Shown: positions 1-7,612 of the stretch, one piece after another | Layout of the letters: each line of letters begins with the position of its first letter | Position numbering within the stretch: the stretch's first letter is position 1 | NCBI GenBank assembly: GCA_003242255.1 | Contig: QGUT01000028.1 | Span: 1 to 14,396 of the forward strand | Direction of reading: 5' to 3' | Length of the DNA: 14,396 nt | Source: Bacillota bacterium | GTDB taxonomy: Bacteria; Bacillota; Thermosediminibacteria; Thermosediminibacterales; Thermosediminibacteraceae | The notes under the pieces: model-generated | The model's database searches: none | What the model was told of the DNA's origin: nothing | The model's input: only the letters and a program-made list of their open reading frames with translations | Made by a program: the position numbers and the translations under genes

Positions 1-939
1 GGATACTATGGACTTTACCGCATTGGGACTCGAAAAGATAACGAGGTCTGAATCCATCATCTTATCAAGGGCCTTTTGAGATTCCTCGAAATCAAATACT
101 ATTTTAATGGTGGGACAGCTGATGACCTGGGCCCCCAATTCTTTTAAAAGCGGAAAGTCGTCGCCACTACCCGTGAATAAAATCCTTTTGCCAAAAAAGG
201 GTTTTTTCTCGAACCAGTTGAGATATTTCCTCAAACTCACGGTTTCACCGACTACGAGCACCGCCGGGTTTTCTATCCCTGCATTCTGGGCTTTTTCAGC
301 TATTTTTGCAAGGTTGGAGACCACCGTCTTTTGCATCCCCGTCGTCCCCCACATTGTAATGGCCGAAGGGGTCAGGGGGTTTTTCCCATTTTCTATAAGA
401 TTTTTTGCGATGTAATCTATATTTTTCACACCCATCAGAAAGACCAGGGTACCTTCGAGCTTCGAGATGCACTTCCAGTCGAATTTATCCGCCACATATT
501 CGCTTCCCGCAAAGACATGAAACGAGGAGCAAAAACCCCGGCAGGTTACGGGAACCCCCGCGTAGGCCGGAACTGCAACGGCTGATGTAATGCCGGGGAC
601 GATTTCCACAGGGATTTTCCTTTCCGCAAGATAAAGCGCCTCTTCGCTACCCCTTCCGAAGACGAATGGGTCGCCTCCTTTTAGCCTGACAACAAAGCGG
701 TTTTCTCTAGCTTTTTCGAAAAGAAGTTTATTAATTTCATCCTGCGGCACGGGGATTTCACCCGGCGATTTCCCCACATCTATGAGCTCGGCATCTTCTC
801 TTGCAAATTTCAGAATCTCTGGATTTACCAGCCGGTCGTAAAGGACCACGTCGGCTTTTTTGAGCAATTCTTTCCCCCTCAGGGTCAAAAGGCCCGCATC
901 GCCAGGGCCAGCTCCCACAAGATAAACCTTACCCGCCAT
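1..939 (-). CDS. cobA-hemD: Uroporphyrinogen-III C-methyltransferase / uroporphyrinogen-III synthase fusion (3'-truncated by window edge)
   Basis: This is an open frame of 313 codons with no stop before the window edge. Residues 1-235 are a SUMT (CobA) domain, which methylates uroporphyrinogen III at C2 and C7 with SAM to give precorrin-2. It shows VYLVGAGPGD (5-14), YDRLV (34-38), GGDPFVFGRG (about 88-97), VPGITS (114-119) and GTTGMQKT (about 197-204). A short linker ending KKPFFGKRI leads into the start of a HemD domain (about 250-313), which closes hydroxymethylbilane to uroporphyrinogen III. It is recognised by ELGAQVISCPTIKI and by VIFSSPNAVKS. Only about a quarter of HemD is present. 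The start is ATG 939 or ATG 945 (MKMAG), both inside the end of hemC, so the two are coupled. Oddities: the usual THRG of SUMT reads TCRG (Cys133), and the HemD opening, usually ILVTR, reads ILFTGSGDD and is a few residues short. The family assignment is firm. The activity of the HemD part cannot be judged from this fragment. Confidence 0.93.
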   Translation of the reverse strand, partial: MAGKVYLVGAGPGDAGLLTLRGKELLKKADVVLYDRLVNPEILKFAREDAELIDVGKSPGEIPVPQDEINKLLFEKARENRFVVRLKGGDPFVFGRGSEEALYLAERKIPVEIVPGITSAVAVPAYAGVPVTCRGFCSSFHVFAGSEYVADKFDWKCISKLEGTLVFLMGVKNIDYIAKNLIENGKNPLTPSAITMWGTTGMQKTVVSNLAKIAEKAQNAGIENPAVLVVGETVSLRKYLNWFEKKPFFGKRILFTGSGDDFPLLKELGAQVISCPTIKIVFDFEESQKALDKMMDSDLVIFSSPNAVKSIVS

Positions 940-1825
940 TTTCATCACCCAGCAACTTCGCAAGATTTTCCCCCACTTCTCTCGGATTTCCGATGTCGCC
1001 GAAAATCGTGGCTTTTTTTACCATTCCGTTTTTCTCCACCATGCCGGTGAGAACTATTTTACCGCCTTCAATCCTGGCGTAGGCTCCTATCGGAAAATTG
1101 CAGCTTCCACCGAGGGCTTTCATGAATTCCCGCTCCGCGCAAATCGAAATTTCTGTGGGTTTGTGATTTATTTTTTTTAACAGCTTTTCGAATTCGCTTT
1201 CCTTTCTGGTTTCCACGGCAAGAGCTCCCTGCCCTACGGCCGGCACCATTTCGTGGACGGAGAAATATTCCGCGATAAGGCCTTCCATTTTCAAGCGCTT
1301 GAGCCCTGCCGCGGCAAGGACTATGCCGTCTAAACCAAGTACGTCCATCTTTCTCAGCCTTGTGGCAATATTTCCCCGCAACGGGATTATCTCAAGGTCA
1401 GACCTGAGCGATTTTAGCTGAACCTGTCGCCTCAAGCTGGAAGTGCCTATTTTAGAATGAGCTCCCAGTTCTTGCACCGTCTTTTTGTTTTTCGAAATCA
1501 AAACATCCCTGGGATCTTCCCTTTCCGAAACGGCCGCTATAACCAGGCCTTCCGGTATTTCATAGGGCATGTCTTTCATGCTGTGGACCGCAAAGTCGAT
1601 TTCTCCATTCAGTAAAGCCTCTTCTATTTCCTTAACGAACAATCCTTTTCCTCCTATTTCCTTGAGGTCGGCTTTCTCCATCCTGTCCCCCTTTGTCTTT
1701 ATTTTAACGACTTCGAATTTCCAGTCCGGAAAATATTCTAAAAGTTTTCCGATTATGATTTCCGTCTGAATCAGGGCAAGCTCGCTTTGCCTCGTGCCCA
1801 CCCGCACCACTTTAGCCGTCGACAT
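929..1825 (-). CDS. hemC: Porphobilinogen deaminase (hydroxymethylbilane synthase)
   Basis: A 298-residue cytosolic enzyme that joins four porphobilinogens into hydroxymethylbilane, the substrate of the HemD domain encoded next. The N-terminus carries VRVGTRQSELALIQT. VHSMKDMP contains the catalytic aspartate (about residue 85). GTSSLRRQ and RGNIATRL are the arginine-rich substrate-binding segments. VPAVGQGALAVE and GGSCNFPIGAYA follow, the latter with Cys242 for the dipyrromethane cofactor. The length is normal for the family. The start is uncertain: GTG 1828 and ATG 1825 are adjacent, and a GGGGGTG stretch lies too close to act as a clean ribosome binding site for either. A GTG a few codons further in would also leave a full-length core. 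It overlaps the end of hemA by about 14 bases and the start of cobA-hemD by 11-17 bases, which suggests translational coupling. Confidence 0.97.
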   Translation of the reverse strand: MSTAKVVRVGTRQSELALIQTEIIIGKLLEYFPDWKFEVVKIKTKGDRMEKADLKEIGGKGLFVKEIEEALLNGEIDFAVHSMKDMPYEIPEGLVIAAVSEREDPRDVLISKNKKTVQELGAHSKIGTSSLRRQVQLKSLRSDLEIIPLRGNIATRLRKMDVLGLDGIVLAAAGLKRLKMEGLIAEYFSVHEMVPAVGQGALAVETRKESEFEKLLKKINHKPTEISICAEREFMKALGGSCNFPIGAYARIEGGKIVLTGMVEKNGMVKKATIFGDIGNPREVGENLAKLLGDENGG

Positions 1826-3038
1826 CACCCCCAGTAAAGAGAAACTCCAGCCCCGGGTCGAATTTTTGCCTTTCTGCCAGGTACTTTACCGTCTCCAGGT
1901 AAACTGCAGTCATTTTTGAACAAACCCTTTCCATGGCCCTTTTTATCTGCTTTTTTTCCTTGTCGTCCACATTCTGAAGTCTGCGGATCAAATTTTCGAA
2001 TTCTTCAACGCACACGGCTCTTGCAAAATCGGATACCTTTCTTATTACCGGCACCACCTGAAGAGTTTTCAACCAATTCAGGTAATCCTTCACGGCACTA
2101 TCTACCATTTCCTCGATTTTTTTCGCGAGGTAAAGCCTCTTTTTTTGGTTTTCCTCGGCGGTTTTTTTGAGGTCATCCAGGGTAAAGATTTGGACGTTAG
2201 GCAAACGGGCGATTTCGGGGTCTATATCCCGGGGTACGGATAGGTCCAAAAAAGCTACGCCTCCTCCCGTATAAATTTGTGCGAACTTCTCGCAGTCCAC
2301 GGTATAGTGCGGTGCTCCGCTGGCGCTTATAACAATCTGGCAACTGGCCATAGCCCGGTATTTTTCCTCGTAAGGCACCAGGTAGACTTCGGGTATTTCC
2401 TCTTTTAGCGCCAAAGCTCTTTCCCATGTCCTGCTGGTTACAAAAACTTCCCCTACACCCTTCTGGATAAGGTTTTTAATCGTTATCCTGCCGGTCTTGC
2501 CTGTGCCGAGGACGAAGACCTTCTTCCCCTCAAGACTTCCGAAGTATTCCTCTATAAATCTTACAGCTATATAACTCACCGAAAGGGGCACGTCCGATAT
2601 TTTGACTTCGCTCCTCGCCTTTTTTCCCAGGGTCACCGCATCAAGAAAAAGCCTGTTTAAAACTTTGCCAGAGCTTTGTGATTCTTTAGACCATTCCCAG
2701 GCCTCCTTCACCTGCCCTAAAATCTGGTCTTCTCCAACGACCATCGATTCCAACCCGCAGGCCACCCTGAAAAGATGCCTCACCGCTTTTTCCCCTTCGT
2801 GAACGTATATATAACGGGAAATTTCTTCGTAATCTCCGCCCGAAAGTTTAAAAAATTCCATTGCCCCGGGTCTTACTGAATCTTCCATGACCGCGTAAAA
2901 TTCGGTCCTGTTGCAGGTAGAGAGCAAAACCACCTCTTTCAGGCCGGAAATCGCCTTTATCCTTAAAAGGCAATCCTTTATATCACCCTTCCTTACGGCT
3001 ACCTTTTCCCTAACTTCCACCGGCGCCTGGTGGTCCAC
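1812..3038 (-). CDS. hemA: Glutamyl-tRNA reductase (5' end unresolved)
   Basis: Reduces glutamyl-tRNA(Glu) to glutamate-1-semialdehyde with NADPH, the committed step of C5-pathway tetrapyrrole synthesis. Numbered from GTG 3038, the protein has 408 residues. It shows STCNRTE with catalytic Cys42, HLFRVACGLESMVVGE with the conserved His88, GEDQILGQVKEAW, a dinucleotide-binding LGTGKTGRI (about 177-185), LDLSVPRDIDPEI, and a C-terminal helical dimerisation region. Family proteins normally begin with a strand like xIxxVGxxH. Here IFLVGVDH is encoded, but IFLVG lies before the first standard start codon. The frame continues upstream through GAG GGC ATA GGG AAT to a TGA at 3071-3069 without any ATG, GTG or TTG. 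Starting at ATA 3062 would place the catalytic Cys at residue 50, its position in E. coli HemA. The true start may therefore be 3062 (AUA) or 3053 (AUC), or the protein may arise by frameshifting out of cbiJ. GTG 3038 is given only as the first standard start. Function is firm, the start is not. Confidence 0.95.
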   Translation of the reverse strand: MDHQAPVEVREKVAVRKGDIKDCLLRIKAISGLKEVVLLSTCNRTEFYAVMEDSVRPGAMEFFKLSGGDYEEISRYIYVHEGEKAVRHLFRVACGLESMVVGEDQILGQVKEAWEWSKESQSSGKVLNRLFLDAVTLGKKARSEVKISDVPLSVSYIAVRFIEEYFGSLEGKKVFVLGTGKTGRITIKNLIQKGVGEVFVTSRTWERALALKEEIPEVYLVPYEEKYRAMASCQIVISASGAPHYTVDCEKFAQIYTGGGVAFLDLSVPRDIDPEIARLPNVQIFTLDDLKKTAEENQKKRLYLAKKIEEMVDSAVKDYLNWLKTLQVVPVIRKVSDFARAVCVEEFENLIRRLQNVDDKEKKQIKRAMERVCSKMTAVYLETVKYLAERQKFDPGLEFLFTGGDVDG

Positions 3039-3058
3039 TCCTACGAGGAAGATCTCGC

Positions 3059-3811
3059 CTATCCCATTTCAGGTCCCATCTCCTTTAACAGTTCTTCCAT
3101 ATTCCGCACCACCACAGGATAAGAAAGGCAGGGCCGTCTAATAACGATTAACGGGATTTGGAGCCTTCTGCACGCTTTAATTTTCTCCAACACCCCTCCC
3201 GTGGGCCCGCTTTCTTTTGTCACGACCACTTCTGCTTTGAAATCCCTGAACATGATGTAATTCATCTCTTCGCTGAAAGGGCCCTTGGCGGCTATTATCT
3301 CGTCGGGCAAAAAGCCTAATTCTTCGCATTTTTTGATGACTTCGCTGCACGGAAGAACCCGGACTTTGAGCTTCTTCCCTCTTTCCTTTAAATCGGAAAA
3401 AACGTGAAGATTCCTGCTTCCCGTGGTGAGGAATATGGAGTCAAATCCCTCCGCTTTCATCCTGGCCTCTTCGAAGGAATCAACCTTTATCACGCCCGGC
3501 AGGTCCACATCGGCGCTTTCCCTTTCAAACCTGATGTACCTCACTTTTTTTTCTGAGCACACCTTCATGGCTGTCCTGCTTATGTCAGCGGCAAAGGGGT
3601 GGGTTGCGTCAATTAATATTTTTATATCGTGTATTTCAATAAGTTGGCCCAATTCCTTTTCGTTCAGTGGACCGGCCCTTGCCTTCAACTTACGGTCAAG
3701 AAGGCTTTTGCCGTATTCGGAAACGACGCTGGCCATTACATTAAGACCCATTTTATACAGGTTTTCGGAAAGTTTCCTCCCCTCCTCGGTCCCTGCGAGC
3801 ACCAGTATCAT
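3059..3811 (-). CDS. cbiJ: Cobalt-precorrin-6A reductase
   Basis: A 250-residue enzyme of the CbiJ/CobK family that reduces the C18-C19 double bond of cobalt-precorrin-6A to give precorrin-6B. Motifs are MILVLAGTEEGRKL at the N-terminus, ILIDATHPFA (about 65-74), VRYIRFERES (about 90-99), FLTTGSRNL (about 127-135), AAKGPFS, and VVTKESG followed by GGVLEKI. The length is normal. ATG 3811 overlaps the cbiH stop (ATGA), and GGGGG stands about 8 bases upstream as a ribosome binding site. The gene ends ATG GGA TAG. The hemA frame is -1 relative to this end, with no clear hemA start between them, so read-through or frameshifting at this junction is conceivable. Confidence 0.96.
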   Translation of the reverse strand: MILVLAGTEEGRKLSENLYKMGLNVMASVVSEYGKSLLDRKLKARAGPLNEKELGQLIEIHDIKILIDATHPFAADISRTAMKVCSEKKVRYIRFERESADVDLPGVIKVDSFEEARMKAEGFDSIFLTTGSRNLHVFSDLKERGKKLKVRVLPCSEVIKKCEELGFLPDEIIAAKGPFSEEMNYIMFRDFKAEVVVTKESGPTGGVLEKIKACRRLQIPLIVIRRPCLSYPVVVRNMEELLKEMGPEMG

Positions 3812-4539
3812 ATATCATACCCCCGGGATGTTATCATCCAGTTGCCCATCACCTTTGTGGAAGAAGACCCCACTATGACTATGGTATTCATATCTACGGG
3901 GTAATCTGGAGCCTTTAAAAGAGTTGTCAGCTTCACCCACTGACCTTCTCTGAAAGCGTTTTTAACTATCCCCACCGGCGTATCGGCTTTTTTATGCTTT
4001 ATCAGGACATCGCAGGCTTTCCTGAAGTTTTCGGGCCTTTCGGAACTTGCCGGATTGTAAAGGGCGATCACGAAATCCGCCTGCGCCGCTACGTCAAGTC
4101 TCTTTTCTATTACCTGCCATGGAGTAAGATGGTCTGAAAGGCTTATCGCCGCAAAGTCCTGCACGACAGGGGCACCCAGAAGAGAGGATGCAAAATTCAA
4201 CGCCGTTATCCCCGGTACCACTTCTATTTCGGCTCTTAGCCCTTCTTTCACCGCAAGCTCCAGCAAGAGGCCGGCCATTCCGTAAATCCCCGGGTCTCCT
4301 CCGCTTATTACGCTCACTTTCAGCCCTTTTTTATAAAGTTCTATGGCTTTTTTGCATCTTTCAGCTTCCGTTCTCATTCCTGAAGCCACCACCGTTTTAC
4401 CTTCCACGAGGGAGCCGATGAACTTCAAATACTTGACGTAACCCACAACGGCTTCAGCTTCCACGATGGCTCTCAAAGCTCTGGGGGTCAGGTCATCCAT
4501 GCTCCCGGGGCCGATTCCCACTACTTTAATCCAGCTCAT
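3808..4539 (-). CDS. cbiH: Cobalt-factor III C17-methyltransferase
   Basis: A SAM-dependent corrin methyltransferase that methylates C17 and contracts the macrocycle, converting cobalt-factor III to cobalt-precorrin-4. The 243-residue protein starts MSWIKVVGIGPG. It has LTPRALRAI, VISGGDPGIYGM (about 77-88), VVPGITALN (about 107-115), the CbiH/CobJ signature LSDHLTPW (about 134-141) and ALYNPASSERP (about 159-169). I chose ATG 4539 because AGGAGGG lies six bases upstream and the protein then begins right at the conserved first strand. An upstream ATG at 4563 would add eight unconserved residues and lacks such a site. It overlaps the 3' end of cbiG by 14 bases and joins cbiJ through ATGA. Confidence 0.97.
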   Translation of the reverse strand: MSWIKVVGIGPGSMDDLTPRALRAIVEAEAVVGYVKYLKFIGSLVEGKTVVASGMRTEAERCKKAIELYKKGLKVSVISGGDPGIYGMAGLLLELAVKEGLRAEIEVVPGITALNFASSLLGAPVVQDFAAISLSDHLTPWQVIEKRLDVAAQADFVIALYNPASSERPENFRKACDVLIKHKKADTPVGIVKNAFREGQWVKLTTLLKAPDYPVDMNTIVIVGSSSTKVMGNWMITSRGYDI

Positions 4540-5590
4540 GAAAAACCCTCCTGTACGCCGCAAGGGTAAATCCTCCCCCGCTGATATATCCCAGTTCCAC
4601 TCCTTTGCCGCTCGAAATAAAGGCAGCAGGTCTTGCGACGCTGCCCACGCCGATTTTTTCCTTCACAAAACCGGACTTTGGAAAAAGCGATTCGAATTTT
4701 TTCAATTCCCCGACGCTGAAAAAATCGACAGGAACGCCCAGGCATCTGGAAAGCTTGAAGATGCATGCTTCATCCTTTTTTATATCCAGCGTCGCTATCT
4801 TCCCTACCCCCGAAACGGAAAGTCCCAGCTTTAGGAAAAAACTTTCCATCATGGATTTAAGCTTACTAAAATCCGCTCCTTTTTTGCACCCGATTCCCAG
4901 CACGATCCTTCTCGGCCTCAGGACGACGTGAGGGATGTCAGGCGGCTCTATCTCATAATCGGTGACAAAAACGGCGGCCTTTGCATCCCGGGGAATAGTA
5001 TTCAATTCCACAATTTGCGCGGATAAACTGTTTTCAATCAATTTTTTCGGAAAGTCAGGGCCCACCGCACAAACCACCTTCTCTCCTCTCAAAAGGCAGG
5101 AATTTACCTTCTTCAGGTCCCCGGCTTTTTCTACGTGTAGCTCGAGCTTGCGCGCCATGTCATCGGGAGCTTTAATTCCCGCCACATCTGTAGCCGTCGT
5201 GATGACAGGCGTGGCTCCTATCAACCCCGCCACTTCTTTAGCAAGTTCGTTGGCTCCTCCGAAATGCCCCGAAAGCAGGCTCACGCAAAAGTTTCCACCC
5301 TCGTCAACCACCACGACCGCGGGGTCTGAAAGTTTACTTTTTACCGCTCCGGCGATGGCCCTCACGGCTATACCGACGGCCGAAACGAAAATCAAAGCCC
5401 GGTACCTGTCAAAAATCCCCTCGACGAACGGCACGAATTCCCCAACTATGGGGTATTTACCTTTTTTTCCGCCCAGGCCCTTTTCTTTTGCGTACCTTTC
5501 GGGGAGGTAAAGGTCTGCATTCAGCTTTTCGGCAATGAATGCGGCCAAATTCCCGCCCCTTTCCGTCACCGCGATTACCGCTCTTTTCAT
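4526..5590 (-). CDS. cbiG: Cobalt-precorrin-5A hydrolase
   Basis: Opens the ring-A delta-lactone of cobalt-precorrin-5A and releases acetaldehyde, a step specific to the anaerobic route. The 354-residue protein has the usual three parts. The N-terminal domain opens MKRAVIAVTERG. The central CbiG domain carries FVSAVGIAVRAIA (about 68-80) and VSLLSGHFGGANELA (about 103-117), then GATPVITTATDV. The C-terminal domain begins near RRIVLGIGCKKG (about 227-238) and contains GVGSVARPAA. It is a stand-alone gene, not fused to cbiF or cbiH as in some bacteria. ATG 5590 overlaps the cbiF stop as ATGA. Confidence 0.97.
   Translation of the reverse strand: MKRAVIAVTERGGNLAAFIAEKLNADLYLPERYAKEKGLGGKKGKYPIVGEFVPFVEGIFDRYRALIFVSAVGIAVRAIAGAVKSKLSDPAVVVVDEGGNFCVSLLSGHFGGANELAKEVAGLIGATPVITTATDVAGIKAPDDMARKLELHVEKAGDLKKVNSCLLRGEKVVCAVGPDFPKKLIENSLSAQIVELNTIPRDAKAAVFVTDYEIEPPDIPHVVLRPRRIVLGIGCKKGADFSKLKSMMESFFLKLGLSVSGVGKIATLDIKKDEACIFKLSRCLGVPVDFFSVGELKKFESLFPKSGFVKEKIGVGSVARPAAFISSGKGVELGYISGGGFTLAAYRRVFHELD
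4546..4552 (-). promoter_or_regulatory. Ribosome binding site of cbiH
   Basis: AGGAGGG on the minus strand ends six bases before ATG 4539. It lies inside the cbiG coding region and is the reason for preferring this start over ATG 4563. Confidence 0.8.
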
Positions 5591-6339
5591 TTTCGAGCAC
5601 CCCGACAGCCGTGGGAAAAATTAGGGGAATAAAGCTTCGAAAGCTCAAAGTTATCCCCGAGCGCGTTTCCTACAATCAACAGGGCCGTTTTTTCTATGCC
5701 TTCGTTTTTCGCCTTGAGGGCTATCTCCTTCAATTTTCCCCGCACGACTTTTTCGTCTTCCCAGCTCGCCTTGTACACCACCGCCGCGGGCGCGTCGGGG
5801 CCATAAGAGCCGATTATCCGCCCCACAGCATCCTCCATGTTGCCCGCGCTCAAAAACAGCACCAGCGTGGCTCTGTGGGCCGAAAGTTTTTGCAAGTCCT
5901 CGTTTTCGGGCACCGGAGTCCTTCCGGCAATTCTGGTAATTATTACCGTCTGGCTCACTCCCGGCACCGTGAGCTCTCTTTTTAACGCCGCCGACGCCGC
6001 GCAAAAGGAGCTGACGCCGGGGACTATTTCGTACGGGATTCCCAGTTCTTCAAGCTTGCTGGCCTGTTCCCTCACCGCGCTGTAAAGGGAGGGGTCGCCG
6101 CTGTGAAGTCTTGCGACGTCCATTCCTTTGTGGTAGGCATCTTTCATCACCTCTACTATCTCATCCAAGTCCATGCGGGAACTGTCGTATATCCTGGCAT
6201 CAGCTTTCGCGTACTTCAAGACGAGGGGGTTAACCAGCGAGCCCGCGTAAATCACCACGTCGCAGAAAGAAAGGATTTTCCTCCCTTTTACGGTAATCAG
6301 TTCCGGGTCCCCCGGCCCTGCGCCGATAAAATATATCAC
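5587..6339 (-). CDS. cbiF: Cobalt-precorrin-4 C11-methyltransferase
   Basis: Methylates cobalt-precorrin-4 at C11 with SAM. The 250-residue protein shows VYFIGAGPGDPELITVKG at its N-terminus (initiator read as Met), the CbiF/CobM signature YAGSLV (31-36), RLHSGDPSLYSA (about 77-88), EIVPGVSSFCAAS (about 104-116) and RTPVPE (140-145). The start is GTG 6339, overlapping the cbiL stop as GTGA, with AAGGTG about five bases upstream. The second codon region already matches the family, so no longer start is needed. Confidence 0.97.
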   Translation of the reverse strand: MIYFIGAGPGDPELITVKGRKILSFCDVVIYAGSLVNPLVLKYAKADARIYDSSRMDLDEIVEVMKDAYHKGMDVARLHSGDPSLYSAVREQASKLEELGIPYEIVPGVSSFCAASAALKRELTVPGVSQTVIITRIAGRTPVPENEDLQKLSAHRATLVLFLSAGNMEDAVGRIIGSYGPDAPAAVVYKASWEDEKVVRGKLKEIALKAKNEGIEKTALLIVGNALGDNFELSKLYSPNFSHGCRGARK

Positions 6340-7019
6340 TTTTTCACCTTCTTTCCTATGAGGAGCGAAAGGTAGTCGACCTTTTGCCCCTTGTACCTTT
6401 CGGGTTCGAAAGTGGCGATTTCGCCTTCATGGCCGCACCTTACCGAAAGGGCAGAATAAAACCCTTTTTTTTCAAAAAGTTCCAGGACTTCATCATAGTG
6501 CGACGAAATTTTTATGGCCACTACGTTTTCAAATTCATCAAGGACCTTATCCAAAAAGGCCATCTTGGACGCAGGAATCACCGCCAAGGATTCGTCCCCT
6601 TCGGCAAGGGGGAGTTTGAGCCTTGCAGCCGCCGCCGAAAAGGAATTTATCCCGGGCACAATTTCTATTTTGAAATCCTTCAGCCTTTCGGCCATATAGG
6701 CAAAAGTACTGTACGTCATGGGGTCGCCCAGGGTTATGAATGCCACCTTTTTACCAGCGGCCAAAAATCCCCTCAAGACCCTTTCGTTTTCATCGAGAGC
6801 CCTTTCCCTTTCCGCACCGGAAAGGCCCATCGGAAACCTGAGCTCTATGACATCCCCCTGGACGTAGGGCTTTGCTATTTCCAGGGCAATACTTTTTTCT
6901 TTGCCTGGTGCCGCCACTATATCCACGGATTGCAGGACCCTTACCGCTTTCAAGGTAATGAGTTCCGGGTCTCCAGGGCCGACGCCCACTCCGTAAAAAG
7001 TCCCAGCAGCTTTTTTCAT
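6336..7019 (-). CDS. cbiL: Cobalt-factor II C20-methyltransferase
   Basis: Methylates the C20 bridge of cobalt-factor II to give cobalt-factor III, the first methylation after cobalt insertion. The 227-residue protein has FYGVGVGPGDPELITLKA (8-25), the CbiL/CobI markers ELRFPM (59-64) and ITLGDPMTYSTF (95-106), EIVPGINSFSAAAARL, and a C-terminal YLSLLIG strand. The start ATG 7019 shares its first base with the TAA stop of cbiT (TAATG), with purine-rich AAGGGGAAAG just upstream. It ends in GTGA with cbiF. Confidence 0.96.
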   Translation of the reverse strand: MKKAAGTFYGVGVGPGDPELITLKAVRVLQSVDIVAAPGKEKSIALEIAKPYVQGDVIELRFPMGLSGAERERALDENERVLRGFLAAGKKVAFITLGDPMTYSTFAYMAERLKDFKIEIVPGINSFSAAAARLKLPLAEGDESLAVIPASKMAFLDKVLDEFENVVAIKISSHYDEVLELFEKKGFYSALSVRCGHEGEIATFEPERYKGQKVDYLSLLIGKKVKK

Positions 7020-7612
7020 TAACTTTCCCCTTTCCCTTTAAAATCGCCGGATATCACACATACAGGATTTTGGGATATCAACATGTGCAAGTCCTTCACC
7101 TTTTTAGCGCGGGAAACATAAAGCATCACCATTTCCGTGCTAAAACCTGATGACTCAAGGACTTTCACGGCTTCACAGGCGCTTTCCACCGTAATGGTGT
7201 TTATCACTACCCTGCCATTTTCCTCCAGTTTTTCGCAGGAGAGTTTTATGATATCTCCGAGCCTATTTTTGCTCCCCCCTATAAAAATCCGGTCGGGACT
7301 CGGAAGGTCTAAAAGTGCCTCAGGAGCCTCCCCATGTACAGGTATCAAGTTTGAAATTCCGAATCTCCTCGCGTTTTTTATGACGAGATTCAGGGCCTGT
7401 TCGTCTTTTTCTATAGCAAATACCACGCCATCTTTGCAAAATAGCGCGGCTTCAATGGATATCGAACCCGTACCAGCCCCTACGTCCCACAAAACTGAGC
7501 CCCTACTTAATCTCAGCTTTGCAAGGGAGACCGCCCTTACTTCTTCTTTCGTCATTGGGACGTTCCCCCTCAAAAAAAGCTCGTCGGGGATTCCGAATCC
7601 ATACTTCCACAT
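7019..7612 (-). CDS. cbiT: Cobalt-precorrin-6B C15-methyltransferase (decarboxylating)
   Basis: A class-I Rossmann SAM methyltransferase that methylates C15 and removes the carboxyl of the C12 acetate chain. The 197-residue protein begins with the conserved GIPDELF (7-13) and VPMTKEEVRA (18-27). The SAM-binding loop is WDVGAGTGSISIEAA (about 42-56), followed by an acidic FAIEKDE. RIFIGGS and VVINTITVES also fit CbiT. The conserved N-terminus supports ATG 7612 although it lies 43 bases inside cbiE. GGTGGTGAT upstream is a modest ribosome binding site. It is not fused to CbiE, unlike CobL-type proteins. Confidence 0.96.
   Translation of the reverse strand: MWKYGFGIPDELFLRGNVPMTKEEVRAVSLAKLRLSRGSVLWDVGAGTGSISIEAALFCKDGVVFAIEKDEQALNLVIKNARRFGISNLIPVHGEAPEALLDLPSPDRIFIGGSKNRLGDIIKLSCEKLEENGRVVINTITVESACEAVKVLESSGFSTEMVMLYVSRAKKVKDLHMLISQNPVCVISGDFKGKGES

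Noticed and set aside
3423..3878. Long open frames on the plus strand opposite the cbi genes (for example 3423-3878, 4962-5510, 6384-7022, 7137-7796, 8748-9260)
   Set aside because: They are antisense to clearly recognised proteins, show no known motifs, and their composition follows from the codon use of the minus-strand genes.
4540..4563. Longer N-terminus for CbiH from ATG 4563
   Set aside because: The extra residues are not conserved, and a strong AGGAGGG site sits inside this stretch at ideal distance from ATG 4539.
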